This document shows positions 29,427 through 36,974 of a stretch of DNA of 64,000 nt, piece by piece. The number at the start of each line of letters is the position of its first letter. Position 1 is the first letter of the stretch. This stretch comes from an uncultured Campylobacter sp. (GTDB lineage: Bacteria > Campylobacterota > Campylobacteria > Campylobacterales > Campylobacteraceae). The position numbers were made by a program, and so were the translations under genes. The notes beneath the pieces were generated by a model, which worked only from the letters and a program-made list of their open reading frames with translations, made no database searches and had not been told where the DNA came from. The DNA lies in contig NZ_CALJPC010000071.1 of the NCBI RefSeq assembly GCF_937981295.1, positions 1 to 64,000 of the forward strand. Direction: 5' to 3'.

Positions 29427-31142
29427 CTAAACTTCCTCGCATAGCTCCTCGATCGCTTTTAGCGGGCTTTTGCGTTTTTTGCAGATCTCCGCGTATTCGC
29501 TCTTTGGCGAGCTGTCGTAAACTATACCCGCGCCCGCGCCGATAAATACGAGATTACTTAGCCCTTCGTAGCCGAAATTCTCCGCGCTAAATTTAGCGAC
29601 CTCAAACCGCATCGCGCGGCTAAAATGCGGCTCGCTTTCTAAATTTAGCGCCCCGCCGCCTGCGCGAGCTTTTAAATTTAACGTCGCCTCGTGCTCGCCT
29701 GTACGAGCTAAATTTTGCGTCTCGCCGCTGCCCTTTTGCGCTGCGGCATCGCAAAACTCTGTCGTTTCGGGATTTTCGCCGTCGCAAAGCTCCGTCGCTT
29801 CGGACTTCTCCTCGCCGCAAGCAGAGTTTAAATTTAAATTGGAATTTCGCTTAGAGTTCTCGTCTGAGCAGAAATTTTGCCCGCCGCGATTTACGAAGAT
29901 TGCCGAACGAATCAAGATCGCCTGCATCACGTCGCCGTTAAAGCGCCAAAATCCGATTCCGCCGCCGTAGATGCCGCGCTCGTAGCGCTCCAGCTCATTT
30001 ATGATCTGCATCGCGCGAATCTTCGGGCTGCCGCTTAGCGTGCCCGCAGGAAAGATAGTGCCGAGCACCTCAAACGCGCTTACTCCGCGCGGTTTGCTGC
30101 CGTAAATCTCGCTTACGATGTGCATCACGCTTTCGTAGCGCACGACGCGCATCGCATTTTGCACCCGCACCGAGGCGGGCGCAGCGAATTTGCCGATGTC
30201 GTTGCGAGCTAGATCAATGAGCATCCGATGCTCCGCAAGCTCCTTTTCGTCGCTTAAAAGCTCGCGCTCAAGCGCCGCGTCGGCTTTGGCATTCGCGCCT
30301 CTGCTGCGTGTGCCCGCGATGGGAGCTACGAAAATTTCGTCCTTTTTGATCTCCATAATGAGCTCGGGGCTGGAGCCCGCGACGCAACCGTACGGCGTCG
30401 GGAAGTGAAACATATAGGGACTCGGATTGTTCTTTTTGAGTCGCTCGTAAAACTCCAGACTGCCTAGATTCGTACCGACTTCTAAAATTTCGCCCAGCAC
30501 GACCTGAAACACGTCGCCGCTTTTTATCTTTTCTTTTGCAGCCTCGACCATCGCACTAAAATGCGACTCCTCGGCGCCCAGATCGGTTAAAATTTTAAAT
30601 TTAAGCTCTTTTTTCTTAGGCTCGGGCTTCGCCGCGGCTTGCGATTTCGATCCTATTTTTATCGCGGCGTCCGCTCTTGCGGCACTCTGCGGCGTGCCTT
30701 CCGCTTCGGCGGAGCTTTGCTGCGAAGCTTGCGGGCTAAGCTCGCGCAGGCTTTCGTAAATTCTAGTGTCTTTGCCGTAAAAATCGTAAATTTTGCTGAT
30801 TTTATCGTAGTGCAGATAGTTTGCGGCATCGGCGTAAAAAAACGGCGGGAAGTCATACAGCGTCTGCTTCGGCGCGCCGATATTTTCAAATGCGCGCACG
30901 ATGTCGTAGCCCAAAACGCCGAAAAGTCCTGCAAAGCTCGCGTTTTTAAACTCGCTCGCGCCTTCTTTTGCGCCCTTTACCTCATCAAATTTAAGCCTCA
31001 AAGCCTCAAAACTCATCTTAAATCCGTCGAAATAATCGCAATCTATGCCGATGATGACCTGCCTGTCGTCCTCTGCGAGGTAGCTTTGCGGATGCGTCTT
31101 TAAAATTTCGCGGTAGTAAAAAAGCGGCTCTTCTAAAAGCAT
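29427..31142 (-). CDS. trpE: anthranilate synthase component I with two low-complexity insertions
   Basis: TrpE makes anthranilate from chorismate with ammonia from TrpG. It has the chorismate-binding domain: PYGCVAGSSPELI, PIAGTRSRG, ELLSDEKELAEHRMLIDLARND, GTIFPAGTLSGSPKIRAM and, at the end, GAGAGIVYDSSP. The frame opens at 31169, but a TATAAT promoter element lies over that ATG. The ATG at 31142, with AAGGA 6 bases upstream, is the likely start (571 residues). Two extra blocks interrupt the family pattern: about residues 134-179 (Ser/Ala/Gln/Lys) and about 419-526 (Asn/Leu/Glu, with NLNLNS, ATLNLKARAGGGALNLES). Both lie between core strands. TrpE leads the trpE-trpGD-methylase-trpF operon. 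Confidence 0.93.
   Translation of the reverse strand: MLLEEPLFYYREILKTHPQSYLAEDDRQVIIGIDCDYFDGFKMSFEALRLKFDEVKGAKEGASEFKNASFAGLFGVLGYDIVRAFENIGAPKQTLYDFPPFFYADAANYLHYDKISKIYDFYGKDTRIYESLRELSPQASQQSSAEAEGTPQSAARADAAIKIGSKSQAAAKPEPKKKELKFKILTDLGAEESHFSAMVEAAKEKIKSGDVFQVVLGEILEVGTNLGSLEFYERLKKNNPSPYMFHFPTPYGCVAGSSPELIMEIKKDEIFVAPIAGTRSRGANAKADAALERELLSDEKELAEHRMLIDLARNDIGKFAAPASVRVQNAMRVVRYESVMHIVSEIYGSKPRGVSAFEVLGTIFPAGTLSGSPKIRAMQIINELERYERGIYGGGIGFWRFNGDVMQAILIRSAIFVNRGGQNFCSDENSKRNSNLNLNSACGEEKSEATELCDGENPETTEFCDAAAQKGSGETQNLARTGEHEATLNLKARAGGGALNLESEPHFSRAMRFEVAKFSAENFGYEGLSNLVFIGAGAGIVYDSSPKSEYAEICKKRKSPLKAIEELCEEV
29619..29888 (-). repeat. in-frame low-complexity insertion of trpE
   Basis: It encodes about 90 residues between SAIFVNRGG and HFSRAMRFEV, where other TrpE proteins have a short hairpin. 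Units such as LNL(N/K/E) arise from TTTAAATTTA-type DNA, related to the repeats in the gene between lysA and pheA; ATELCDGENPETTEFCD is an internal duplication. Confidence 0.6.
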
Positions 31143-31167
31143 TTTCGTCCTTACAATTTTTAGCGCC

Positions 31168-31173
31168 ATTATA
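31168..31173 (-). promoter_or_regulatory. trpE promoter -10
   Basis: A perfect TATAAT on the minus strand, 26 bases upstream of the preferred trpE ATG at 31142. It overlaps the more distal ATG and therefore argues against that start. The leader would be under 20 bases, too short for a classical peptide attenuator. Confidence 0.5.
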
Positions 31174-31268
31174 CGCTGCTTAGCTTAAATTTGAGCGGGC
31201 GGCGCGAGCTCAGGCTGGCTTAGTCCAAGCAAAATTTTAGTAAAATTAGCAAATTTCAAGGAGAACGT

Positions 31269-32000
31269 ATGAAAATTTTATTTTCCCCAAGCGAGATGAA
31301 AAGCGAGCTGGGCGGCGACACGCGCATTTGCGAGCGAAATTTCATCTTTGCAGATCTTTACGAAAAGCGCCTGCAGATGCTGCGCGCCTACGCGGATTTC
31401 GTGGATAAAGCAAGCGAAGCGGAGCTTTGCAAGCTTTTCGGGCTGAAAAAATGGGATGCCGCCCTACGCGAAAATATCTTTGAAAAAGGCTGCACAAAGG
31501 CGCTTTTGCGCTACACGGGCACCGCGTATCGCGCCCTAGGCTACGCGTCGCTAAGCCCTGGCGCGCAGGAGTTTGCGGAGCGAAATACGATAATTTTTTC
31601 AAACCTTTTCGGCCCCGTGCTGGGCGGCGACGCGCTACCGAACTACAAGCTCAAACAGGGCGAAAAATTCGGCGGCATAGACGCGGCGAAATTTTATCGC
31701 GACAGCTTTTCTGCCGCGCTGGATCGGTATCTGGCGGATGAGTGCGTCGTGGATCTGCGCGCGGGATTTTACGAAAAATTTTATGAGATGAAGCGTGAAT
31801 ATTTGAGTTTTAGTTTCATAAAAGGCGGCAAGGTGCTGAGCCACTACGCCAAGGCCTGGCGCGGTAAGGTATTGCGCGAAATAGCTATTGCCCGCGCTTG
31901 CAGCGAGGCGGAGGTGCTCGCGCTGCGCTTGGGCGGCGCTTCCGTGCTAGAGATCAAACAGATCGGACTAAAAAAAGAGATCGTGCTGGAAATTTCATAA
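31269..32000 (+). CDS. yaaA: YaaA/DUF328 family peroxide-stress protein
   Basis: A 243-residue YaaA-family protein. It starts with MKILFSPSEMK and has the family blocks YTGTAYRALGY, FSNLFGPVLGGDALPNYKLKQG and KGGKVLSHYAKAWRGKVLREI. In E. coli YaaA limits free iron and DNA damage under hydrogen peroxide and binds DNA; the same role is assumed. AAGGAG lies 6 bases before the ATG and a TAAAAT -10 near 31241. It is divergent from trpE. Confidence 0.9.
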   Translation: MKILFSPSEMKSELGGDTRICERNFIFADLYEKRLQMLRAYADFVDKASEAELCKLFGLKKWDAALRENIFEKGCTKALLRYTGTAYRALGYASLSPGAQEFAERNTIIFSNLFGPVLGGDALPNYKLKQGEKFGGIDAAKFYRDSFSAALDRYLADECVVDLRAGFYEKFYEMKREYLSFSFIKGGKVLSHYAKAWRGKVLREIAIARACSEAEVLALRLGGASVLEIKQIGLKKEIVLEIS

Positions 32001-32852
32001 GGCGCAAAGAAATTCCGTCCGGAGAAATTTACGATAAAGCTTGCAGGTCTAATGCGAATTTTTGCGTAAAATTTAGCCCGGAAAATTTGCCGCGAGTCCA
32101 AATCCCGCCCCGTCTAAAGCACTTCTGCCCGGAGAAATTTGTGGGCGGAATTTCATCGTGAGGATTTTGCGATGGCGGCTTTTTGGTCTTTTGCCTCTTT
32201 TTCAGCAGGCTTTGGACGGCGAAATTTTACCGCAAGATTTTTTAGAGTAAAATTCGCGCTCTTTGCGTTTGCACGCGCTTTGCATAAAATTTTACGTCGA
32301 TCTTGTCGTGATTTTGCACCGCTTTTGCGGCGATTTTTAGAATACAAAGCGCGGAAATTTCGCCGCAGAATTTTGTCTAAAATTTTACCGTACGGGATTT
32401 CGCCGTATGAAATTTCGCCGTGATAGAATTTAGTCGAAATTTAATCGAGGCAAAAATACTGCGCCCATGATCTAAACGTAAAATTTTAATCCAAATTTAT
32501 GCTAAACCGCCGCGGTATAGGCGCAGAATTATGATCTAAAAAATTTATACTTCGAAGTCACAACACAAACAAATGCAGATCGGGCTAACCCCGTATAAAA
32601 TTTTAAGCCGAAATTATGGCTTACGTTCCGTTGCGATAAAATTTTGAGCCAAAATTAAGACATAAATTTTAAGCTAAAATTCTGTGCTCTAAAATTTCGC
32701 ACTTTAAAATCCCACAAATTTCCAAATTTAGCAAATCCCGCGCTTGAAATTTTGAGCTAAAATCCTCCGCTTTCAAATCTAAAAATTTCGCAAATTTAGC
32801 AAGCTTTAAATTTTAAAGCTATAAACTTCGCTTCAAATTTTAAGGATCAAAA
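32001..32852. repeat. 850-base intergenic stretch filled with degenerate A/T-core repeats
   Basis: There is no supported gene. The sequence consists largely of short units around AAATTT or GAATTT separated by 10-30 bases of GC-rich text (GAAATTTCGCCG, CGCAGAATTTTG, AAAATTTTACCG). I count roughly two dozen cores. The unit at 32353-32374 (GGAAATTTCGCCGCAGAATT) nearly matches the units inside lysA. Toward 32600-32850 the units become more AT-rich. Confidence 0.6.
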
Positions 32853-33584
32853 ATGCTAGAACTCCCCTTTATCGGCATTGTCGTGGGCTTCATATCGGGC
32901 TTTTTCGGTATCGGTGGCGGCACGGTCGTAATGCCCGTGATGATGGCTCTAGGCTACGACGTCAAGACCGCCGCGGGCATCTCGGTGATGCAGATGTTCA
33001 TCATCTCGCTTTTTGGCTCATATCTGAACTACCGCGCGGGCAAGCTTCGCCTAGATAGCGGCATCGCGGTGGGGCTCGGAGGGCTGTGCGGCGCGAGCAT
33101 ATCGGGCTTCATCGTAAAATACTCGCCAGAAATCGTGCTTGAGATCGGTCTTTTGCTGACGCTTGCGATCTCATTTCTCAAGCTCTTTAGCACGAACGTA
33201 ACAAGCGGCGGCAACGCCGATCCCCACGGCGCGGTGCTGTTTTTCATCGGCTTTGCTATCGGCGCGATCGCGCTTAGCATGGGCGTGGGCGGCGCGGTAT
33301 TTCTGACGCCGATTTTGGTCGGATTTTTGGGCGTCGATATCAAAAGAGCGGTCTGCATGGGGCTGTTTTTCATCGTTTTCGGCTCATTTAGCGCGCTTTT
33401 AAGCCTTTCGTACAACGGCCATGTGGATTACGAACGCGGCGCGCTGCTAGCCGTGGGCGGGCTTTTGGGCGTGTATTTCGGCACCTCTCAGGCTCGCCGT
33501 GCAAAGCGCGAAACGCAGAAAAAATGGCTGCTTGTCCTCTACGTCGTGCTATTTGCGCTGGCGCTAAAAAAGGTGCTGCAGTAG
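32853..33584 (+). CDS. TauE/SafE family permease (sulfite/organosulfonate exporter type)
   Basis: A 243-residue integral membrane protein with about 7-8 hydrophobic segments. The glycine-rich N-terminal motif GFISGFFGIGGGTVVMPVM and its partner SMGVGGAVFLTPILVGFLGVD are the duplicated TauE/SafE (DUF81) signatures. Family members export sulfite, sulfonates or sulfoacetate; the substrate here cannot be told. The ATG at 32853 has AAGGA upstream. It stands alone between long intergenic stretches. Confidence 0.88.
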   Translation: MLELPFIGIVVGFISGFFGIGGGTVVMPVMMALGYDVKTAAGISVMQMFIISLFGSYLNYRAGKLRLDSGIAVGLGGLCGASISGFIVKYSPEIVLEIGLLLTLAISFLKLFSTNVTSGGNADPHGAVLFFIGFAIGAIALSMGVGGAVFLTPILVGFLGVDIKRAVCMGLFFIVFGSFSALLSLSYNGHVDYERGALLAVGGLLGVYFGTSQARRAKRETQKKWLLVLYVVLFALALKKVLQ

Positions 33585-33971
33585 CGCCTGCTGTAGCAAC
33601 ACTGCGGACGATTGCCGCGCTATGGTTTTGCTTTGCGATAATTCCGCTACAAGCGCAGTTTAGGCGCCTGCTACGGGCATGTCAGAGCGATTTTAAGCGT
33701 TCGCGCTGTTTTGCTACGCCGTCCTTTTGCGTTTCGTAGTTTGCATTACCGTCCTCTTACACTGCGCGCGTTTGATCGCCGTTTTGCCGCGCTGCGTAAA
33801 ATGTCGCGTTTCGTCGCGCGAGTAAAATTTTAAAACGAAATTTCAAAAAGCGCGAGCAAATTTTAAAAGCTGAATTTTAACGAGCCGCGTTAAAATAGCG
33901 AAGTTGCACATCTTTCGTCCTATGGAGGCTAGAGAGCGAAATAAAATTTACAAATTTTAAAAGGACTTGGA
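33585..33971. other. intergenic stretch before crcB
   Basis: About 390 bases with no gene seen. I looked for a fluoride riboswitch (crcB motif) in front of the fluoride channel and did not find the conserved core. The A/T-core units appear again near 33820-33960. Confidence 0.4.
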
Positions 33972-34352
33972 TTGACGAACTTGATTTTAGCAGGGCTAGG
34001 CGGCTGTGTAGGCGCGATGGCGCGAGTAGGCCTAAGTGGAGCGATCGCGCGCGCAATGGACCGCGCCGGGTTTTGGAGCGCGTTTCCGATTGCTACTTTT
34101 TGCGTAAATGCGCTGGGAAGCCTGCTGATAGGGTTTTTGCTCGCACTAAATTTAACGCAGAGCGTGCGGGTATTTTTTATCGCAGGCGCGCTGGGCGGCT
34201 TTACGACATTTTCTACGTTCAGCTACGATACGCTGCAATTATTGCTGGCGCGAGAATTTGCTATCGGTGTGCTAAACGCGGTCTTAAGCGTATGCGTTTG
34301 TATGCTGTTTTGCTACGCTGGGCTGCTCGCGGGCAGAGCGCTTGCAGGCTAG
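33972..34352 (+). CDS. crcB: fluoride channel CrcB/Fluc
   Basis: A 126-residue membrane protein of four hydrophobic segments. It has the Fluc signatures GGCVGAMARVGLS, FCVNALGSLLIGF and GALGGFTTFSTFSYD (the FTTFSTF phenylalanine box lines the fluoride path). Fluc dimers let toxic fluoride leave the cytoplasm. The start codon is TTG at 33972, preceded by AAAAGGAC; no ATG is available near. It is a single-gene unit. Confidence 0.93.
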   Translation: MTNLILAGLGGCVGAMARVGLSGAIARAMDRAGFWSAFPIATFCVNALGSLLIGFLLALNLTQSVRVFFIAGALGGFTTFSTFSYDTLQLLLAREFAIGVLNAVLSVCVCMLFCYAGLLAGRALAG

Positions 34353-34938
34353 CCGTGGAGCACGTGAGCTTTAAATTTAAATCGCCTCTCGCCTGCGTTT
34401 TTAAATCAAAATTTATTGAAAGTGCCTGTGCTACGGAATTTTATCGCGCGCATGTGCTGAAAAATCTGCGAGCGATGGGCACAATCCCACACGCCGTGCA
34501 GTTTTGCGAAAGGGTGCGCAGCAAGTAGTTTCGCAAAGTGCAATATCAAGCAGGAATTATAAGGCGAGCAAATCGTAAGACGAGCGAAAAGTAAAGCGAG
34601 CGAGAGGGATTGTAGCTAAATAATGGTGCTCGGCGTCGGGCAGGCTGGCAAAATCCAGATAAATTTGAAATTTGCGTGCATTCTCTGCGTATCTTGTTTA
34701 CCGCAGCTTTGTAAAATTTCGCTATCTTGCGCCTAGTTATCGCGACGCCCTAAAAATTTCGCTGTCTTGGCGCGGATAAAATAAACCTAAGCCGCGCGAT
34801 AAATTTTAAAAGCTCCGCGGGCAAATTTTAAAGCTTGAAGCTTAGAATTTTAAAATTCTCACGTAAATTTTAGAAGTTAAATTAAAGCGCGCCGAAATCA
34901 CGATCTTATGTGTCAAATCCTGCAGCGCTATCTTAGAT
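34353..34938. other. intergenic stretch after crcB
   Basis: About 590 bases. An open frame continues here from the alternative frame of crcB, but its residues look random. No RNA or terminator was recognised. Several AAATTT-core units occur at 34680-34900. Confidence 0.4.
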
Positions 34939-35841
34939 TTATCGCAAGCGACTGCGAGCCCTCTTAATTTCATTTCTGCAAATTTCATTGACCTGCTCGC
35001 CCTCGCTATTTCGCAAGATAACCTCGTAGTCCGTGATTTCGCGACCTTTGTTATACCCCTCGATATATCTGAATCTCGATAAAACTATTTTAAAGGATTC
35101 CACATCGTCTAAAGTATACTTATTGCCGAGCTTGACGTAGTTAAAATTCTCGCTAGAAAGCGTCGAAAAATCGCTAAATTTTTGCTTTAAATTTAGCGTA
35201 TAAATCGTCGTATGCGGGGCGTCGTTATCGCAGCGATTAAATTCGCTTTCATCGAAGGCAAGCGCGAGGCAAATTTCATCTCCGCAGATTACCTTTATAT
35301 CTTTGGCGCTGCTATTTATATGTATGGTTTGTCGCCATCCCTCGCCTTTGATCTCAAAGATATTGCGAGCGAGCTTTTTGGCTATTTCATCTCCGACATA
35401 GCCTTTGGCTTCTGGTTTATCAGCCCAACCAAGCGCAGAGTAGTTCTGCTTTTGCGGAAAATCCGCAAGCGGAGTTTGAAGCTCGCTTATGGCATTTAAA
35501 TTTTCCTCGGTGCCTTGCGGAGCCGCAAAAGAGGTGCCTCTCATAGAGTGTAGATTAAAGAAACCGATAAATTTTCTCACGACCTTATACGCCGTTTGAG
35601 AAAATATCTTGGCTTCGTTTTCAAAAAGCGAAATATCGTAGATACCATATCTGTAATATCCAAGCTCTCTTTTCACCCAATCTAAATCCGGCGAGCGGTC
35701 GATCTCGTCGTATCCATAGTAGAGCTCCGGCATATCTTTTTGTAGCAAAAAGTCGTCGCGGTCGTCATCTTTGTATCTAAGCCAAACGCCGAATTCGTCC
35801 TTGATATATAGATAATCAAACTCCCTCCGCGCCCTTCGCAA
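34939..35841 (-). CDS. hypothetical protein, probable downstream half of a frameshifted gene
   Basis: A 300-residue protein not recognised by family. It is soluble and rich in Asp, Tyr and Arg near the N-terminus (FDYLYIKDEFGVWLRYKDDDRDD), with a beta-rich C-terminal half. The only start is a TTG at 35841 followed by an implausible MRRARRE. Removing one base in the GGAGGGAG run near 35825 would join it to the membrane-anchored 96-residue protein upstream (...GDFAKGAE + EFDYLYIK...), giving one protein of about 390 residues with an N-terminal anchor. Either this is a frameshift (real or sequencing error) or two overlapping coupled genes; I favour the frameshift. Confidence 0.6.
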   Translation of the reverse strand: MRRARREFDYLYIKDEFGVWLRYKDDDRDDFLLQKDMPELYYGYDEIDRSPDLDWVKRELGYYRYGIYDISLFENEAKIFSQTAYKVVRKFIGFFNLHSMRGTSFAAPQGTEENLNAISELQTPLADFPQKQNYSALGWADKPEAKGYVGDEIAKKLARNIFEIKGEGWRQTIHINSSAKDIKVICGDEICLALAFDESEFNRCDNDAPHTTIYTLNLKQKFSDFSTLSSENFNYVKLGNKYTLDDVESFKIVLSRFRYIEGYNKGREITDYEVILRNSEGEQVNEICRNEIKRARSRLR

Positions 35842-36106
35842 AATCGCCTTTGCCTAACCAAAATACGGGTCTTTTTTCTAAGGGCGGCATAGCGGCGACT
35901 GGAGGTAAGCTTTGCAGCTCTTTTTCAAATTTTTCATCGATATAATCGCAAGCGTCAGTGGGCATACTAGGATCGCAACCCTCGGGCGTATCGAATGAAA
36001 AAAGCAATTTTATAATCACGAGCATATACAGTACAAAAAGTACGCAGGCAACGCTTATAGCCAAGGCGGTAATTTTTAAAATTCTTTTAAAATTTTTCAT
36101 ATCCAA
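35816..36106 (-). CDS. hypothetical membrane-anchored protein, probable upstream half of a frameshifted gene
   Basis: A 96-residue protein. A basic start is followed by a strong transmembrane helix (about residues 10-37, ITALAISVACVLFVLYMLVIIKLLF) and a short extracytoplasmic part with two cysteines in ten residues (GCDPSMPTDACDY). It ends at a stop at 35816, 26 bases inside the next frame. See the following 300-residue frame: the junction reads as continuous protein if one base is removed. Family not recognised. Confidence 0.6.
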   Translation of the reverse strand: MDMKNFKRILKITALAISVACVLFVLYMLVIIKLLFSFDTPEGCDPSMPTDACDYIDEKFEKELQSLPPVAAMPPLEKRPVFWLGKGDFAKGAEGV

Positions 36107-36758
36107 ATTTTACCTCGTTGCAGTCAAAAAGCATAAAATTTCGCTTTAAATTTGAAATCCTCCGCGTATTATCTGTACGCTTCGCCTATTGCTTCGCTAA
36201 GACTTTTTAGTAGCTCGCCTTTTTGTTTAGTAATATGACTTCGTAGTCTACAGGCTCGCACTCTAACCCGCATTTCTCTCGGCGGCGGTTTGCGCGGCGC
36301 GCTAAATTTTAAACTCGCGCGCGCATTTTATCCGCGCCCTAGTCTAAATTTAAAATTTCAAATCCGCGGCGAAATTTCATTCCATAGCGAAATTTCACGC
36401 CTTAAACCAGAGCGGCTCCGCCGCAGAATTTAGCGAGCGCGCCTTAATAAAATTCCGCCGAAGCTCGGTGAAGCTCCACACAAAATTCCGCAATATGACG
36501 GCAAAACGTCGCGGCTAGCGATGAGTACAGCGCGACGGCAAGGACAAATCTTAACGCCCTAAGTGCGAGCAAATTTAAAGGAAACCTCAAAGAGGTATGC
36601 GCAAAATTTGATCCCTAGCGGCGGGCTAAATTTCATGACTCGCGCGCCCGCACCCTATCAAATTTAAAATTTTAAATCCGCAGCGAAATTTCACGACACC
36701 ACGGCAAAACGTCGCGGACCGGCGATGAGTACGGCGCGACCGCGCCCTTTCGCCGCTA
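36107..36758. repeat. intergenic stretch with duplicated segments
   Basis: 650 bases without a gene. Two copies of a roughly 40-base segment (ACGGCAAAACGTCGCGG followed by GCGATGAGTAC) lie at 36498-36536 and 36701-36740. Each is preceded at varying distance by AAATTTAAAATTT-type and GCGAAATTTCA-type sequence, so the duplicated unit is probably larger (about 200 bases) and diverged. Function unknown. Confidence 0.5.
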
Positions 36759-36974
36759 TCAGCACTTGACGTTTTTTGCCTTGCTATCTTGCATCGCACG
36801 GAAAAATTCCGCCCTGCTTAGCGGGATTTCGTCCGGATGAGCGCTTCTGAAATGGCTCAGATAACCCTCGTAATCGCCGAGCCCGATGAGCGGCGCAAGT
36901 GCGGCATCCGCGCGCGCTAAAAGCCTCGCCACGGCCTTCGGGGCCGCGAGCGGATTAAATTTAAACTTTTTCAT
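36759..36974 (-). CDS. YbdD/YjiX-type small partner of CstA (DUF466)
   Basis: A 71-residue protein of the YbdD/YjiX family; GDYEGYLSHFRSAHPDEIPLSRAEFFRAMQ is the conserved core. Such proteins are encoded directly after CstA-type transporters and are needed for their activity. It overlaps the cstA end by 14 bases on the same strand, as expected for a coupled pair. Confidence 0.85.
   Translation of the reverse strand: MKKFKFNPLAAPKAVARLLARADAALAPLIGLGDYEGYLSHFRSAHPDEIPLSRAEFFRAMQDSKAKNVKC

Noticed and set aside
33585..33971. Fluoride riboswitch in front of crcB
   Set aside because: I looked for the conserved crcB-motif core and the paired region and did not see them; a covariance-model scan would settle it.
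34073..34528. 151-codon frame overlapping crcB in another frame
   Set aside because: crcB is certain; the overlapping frame begins inside it and has random-looking residues.
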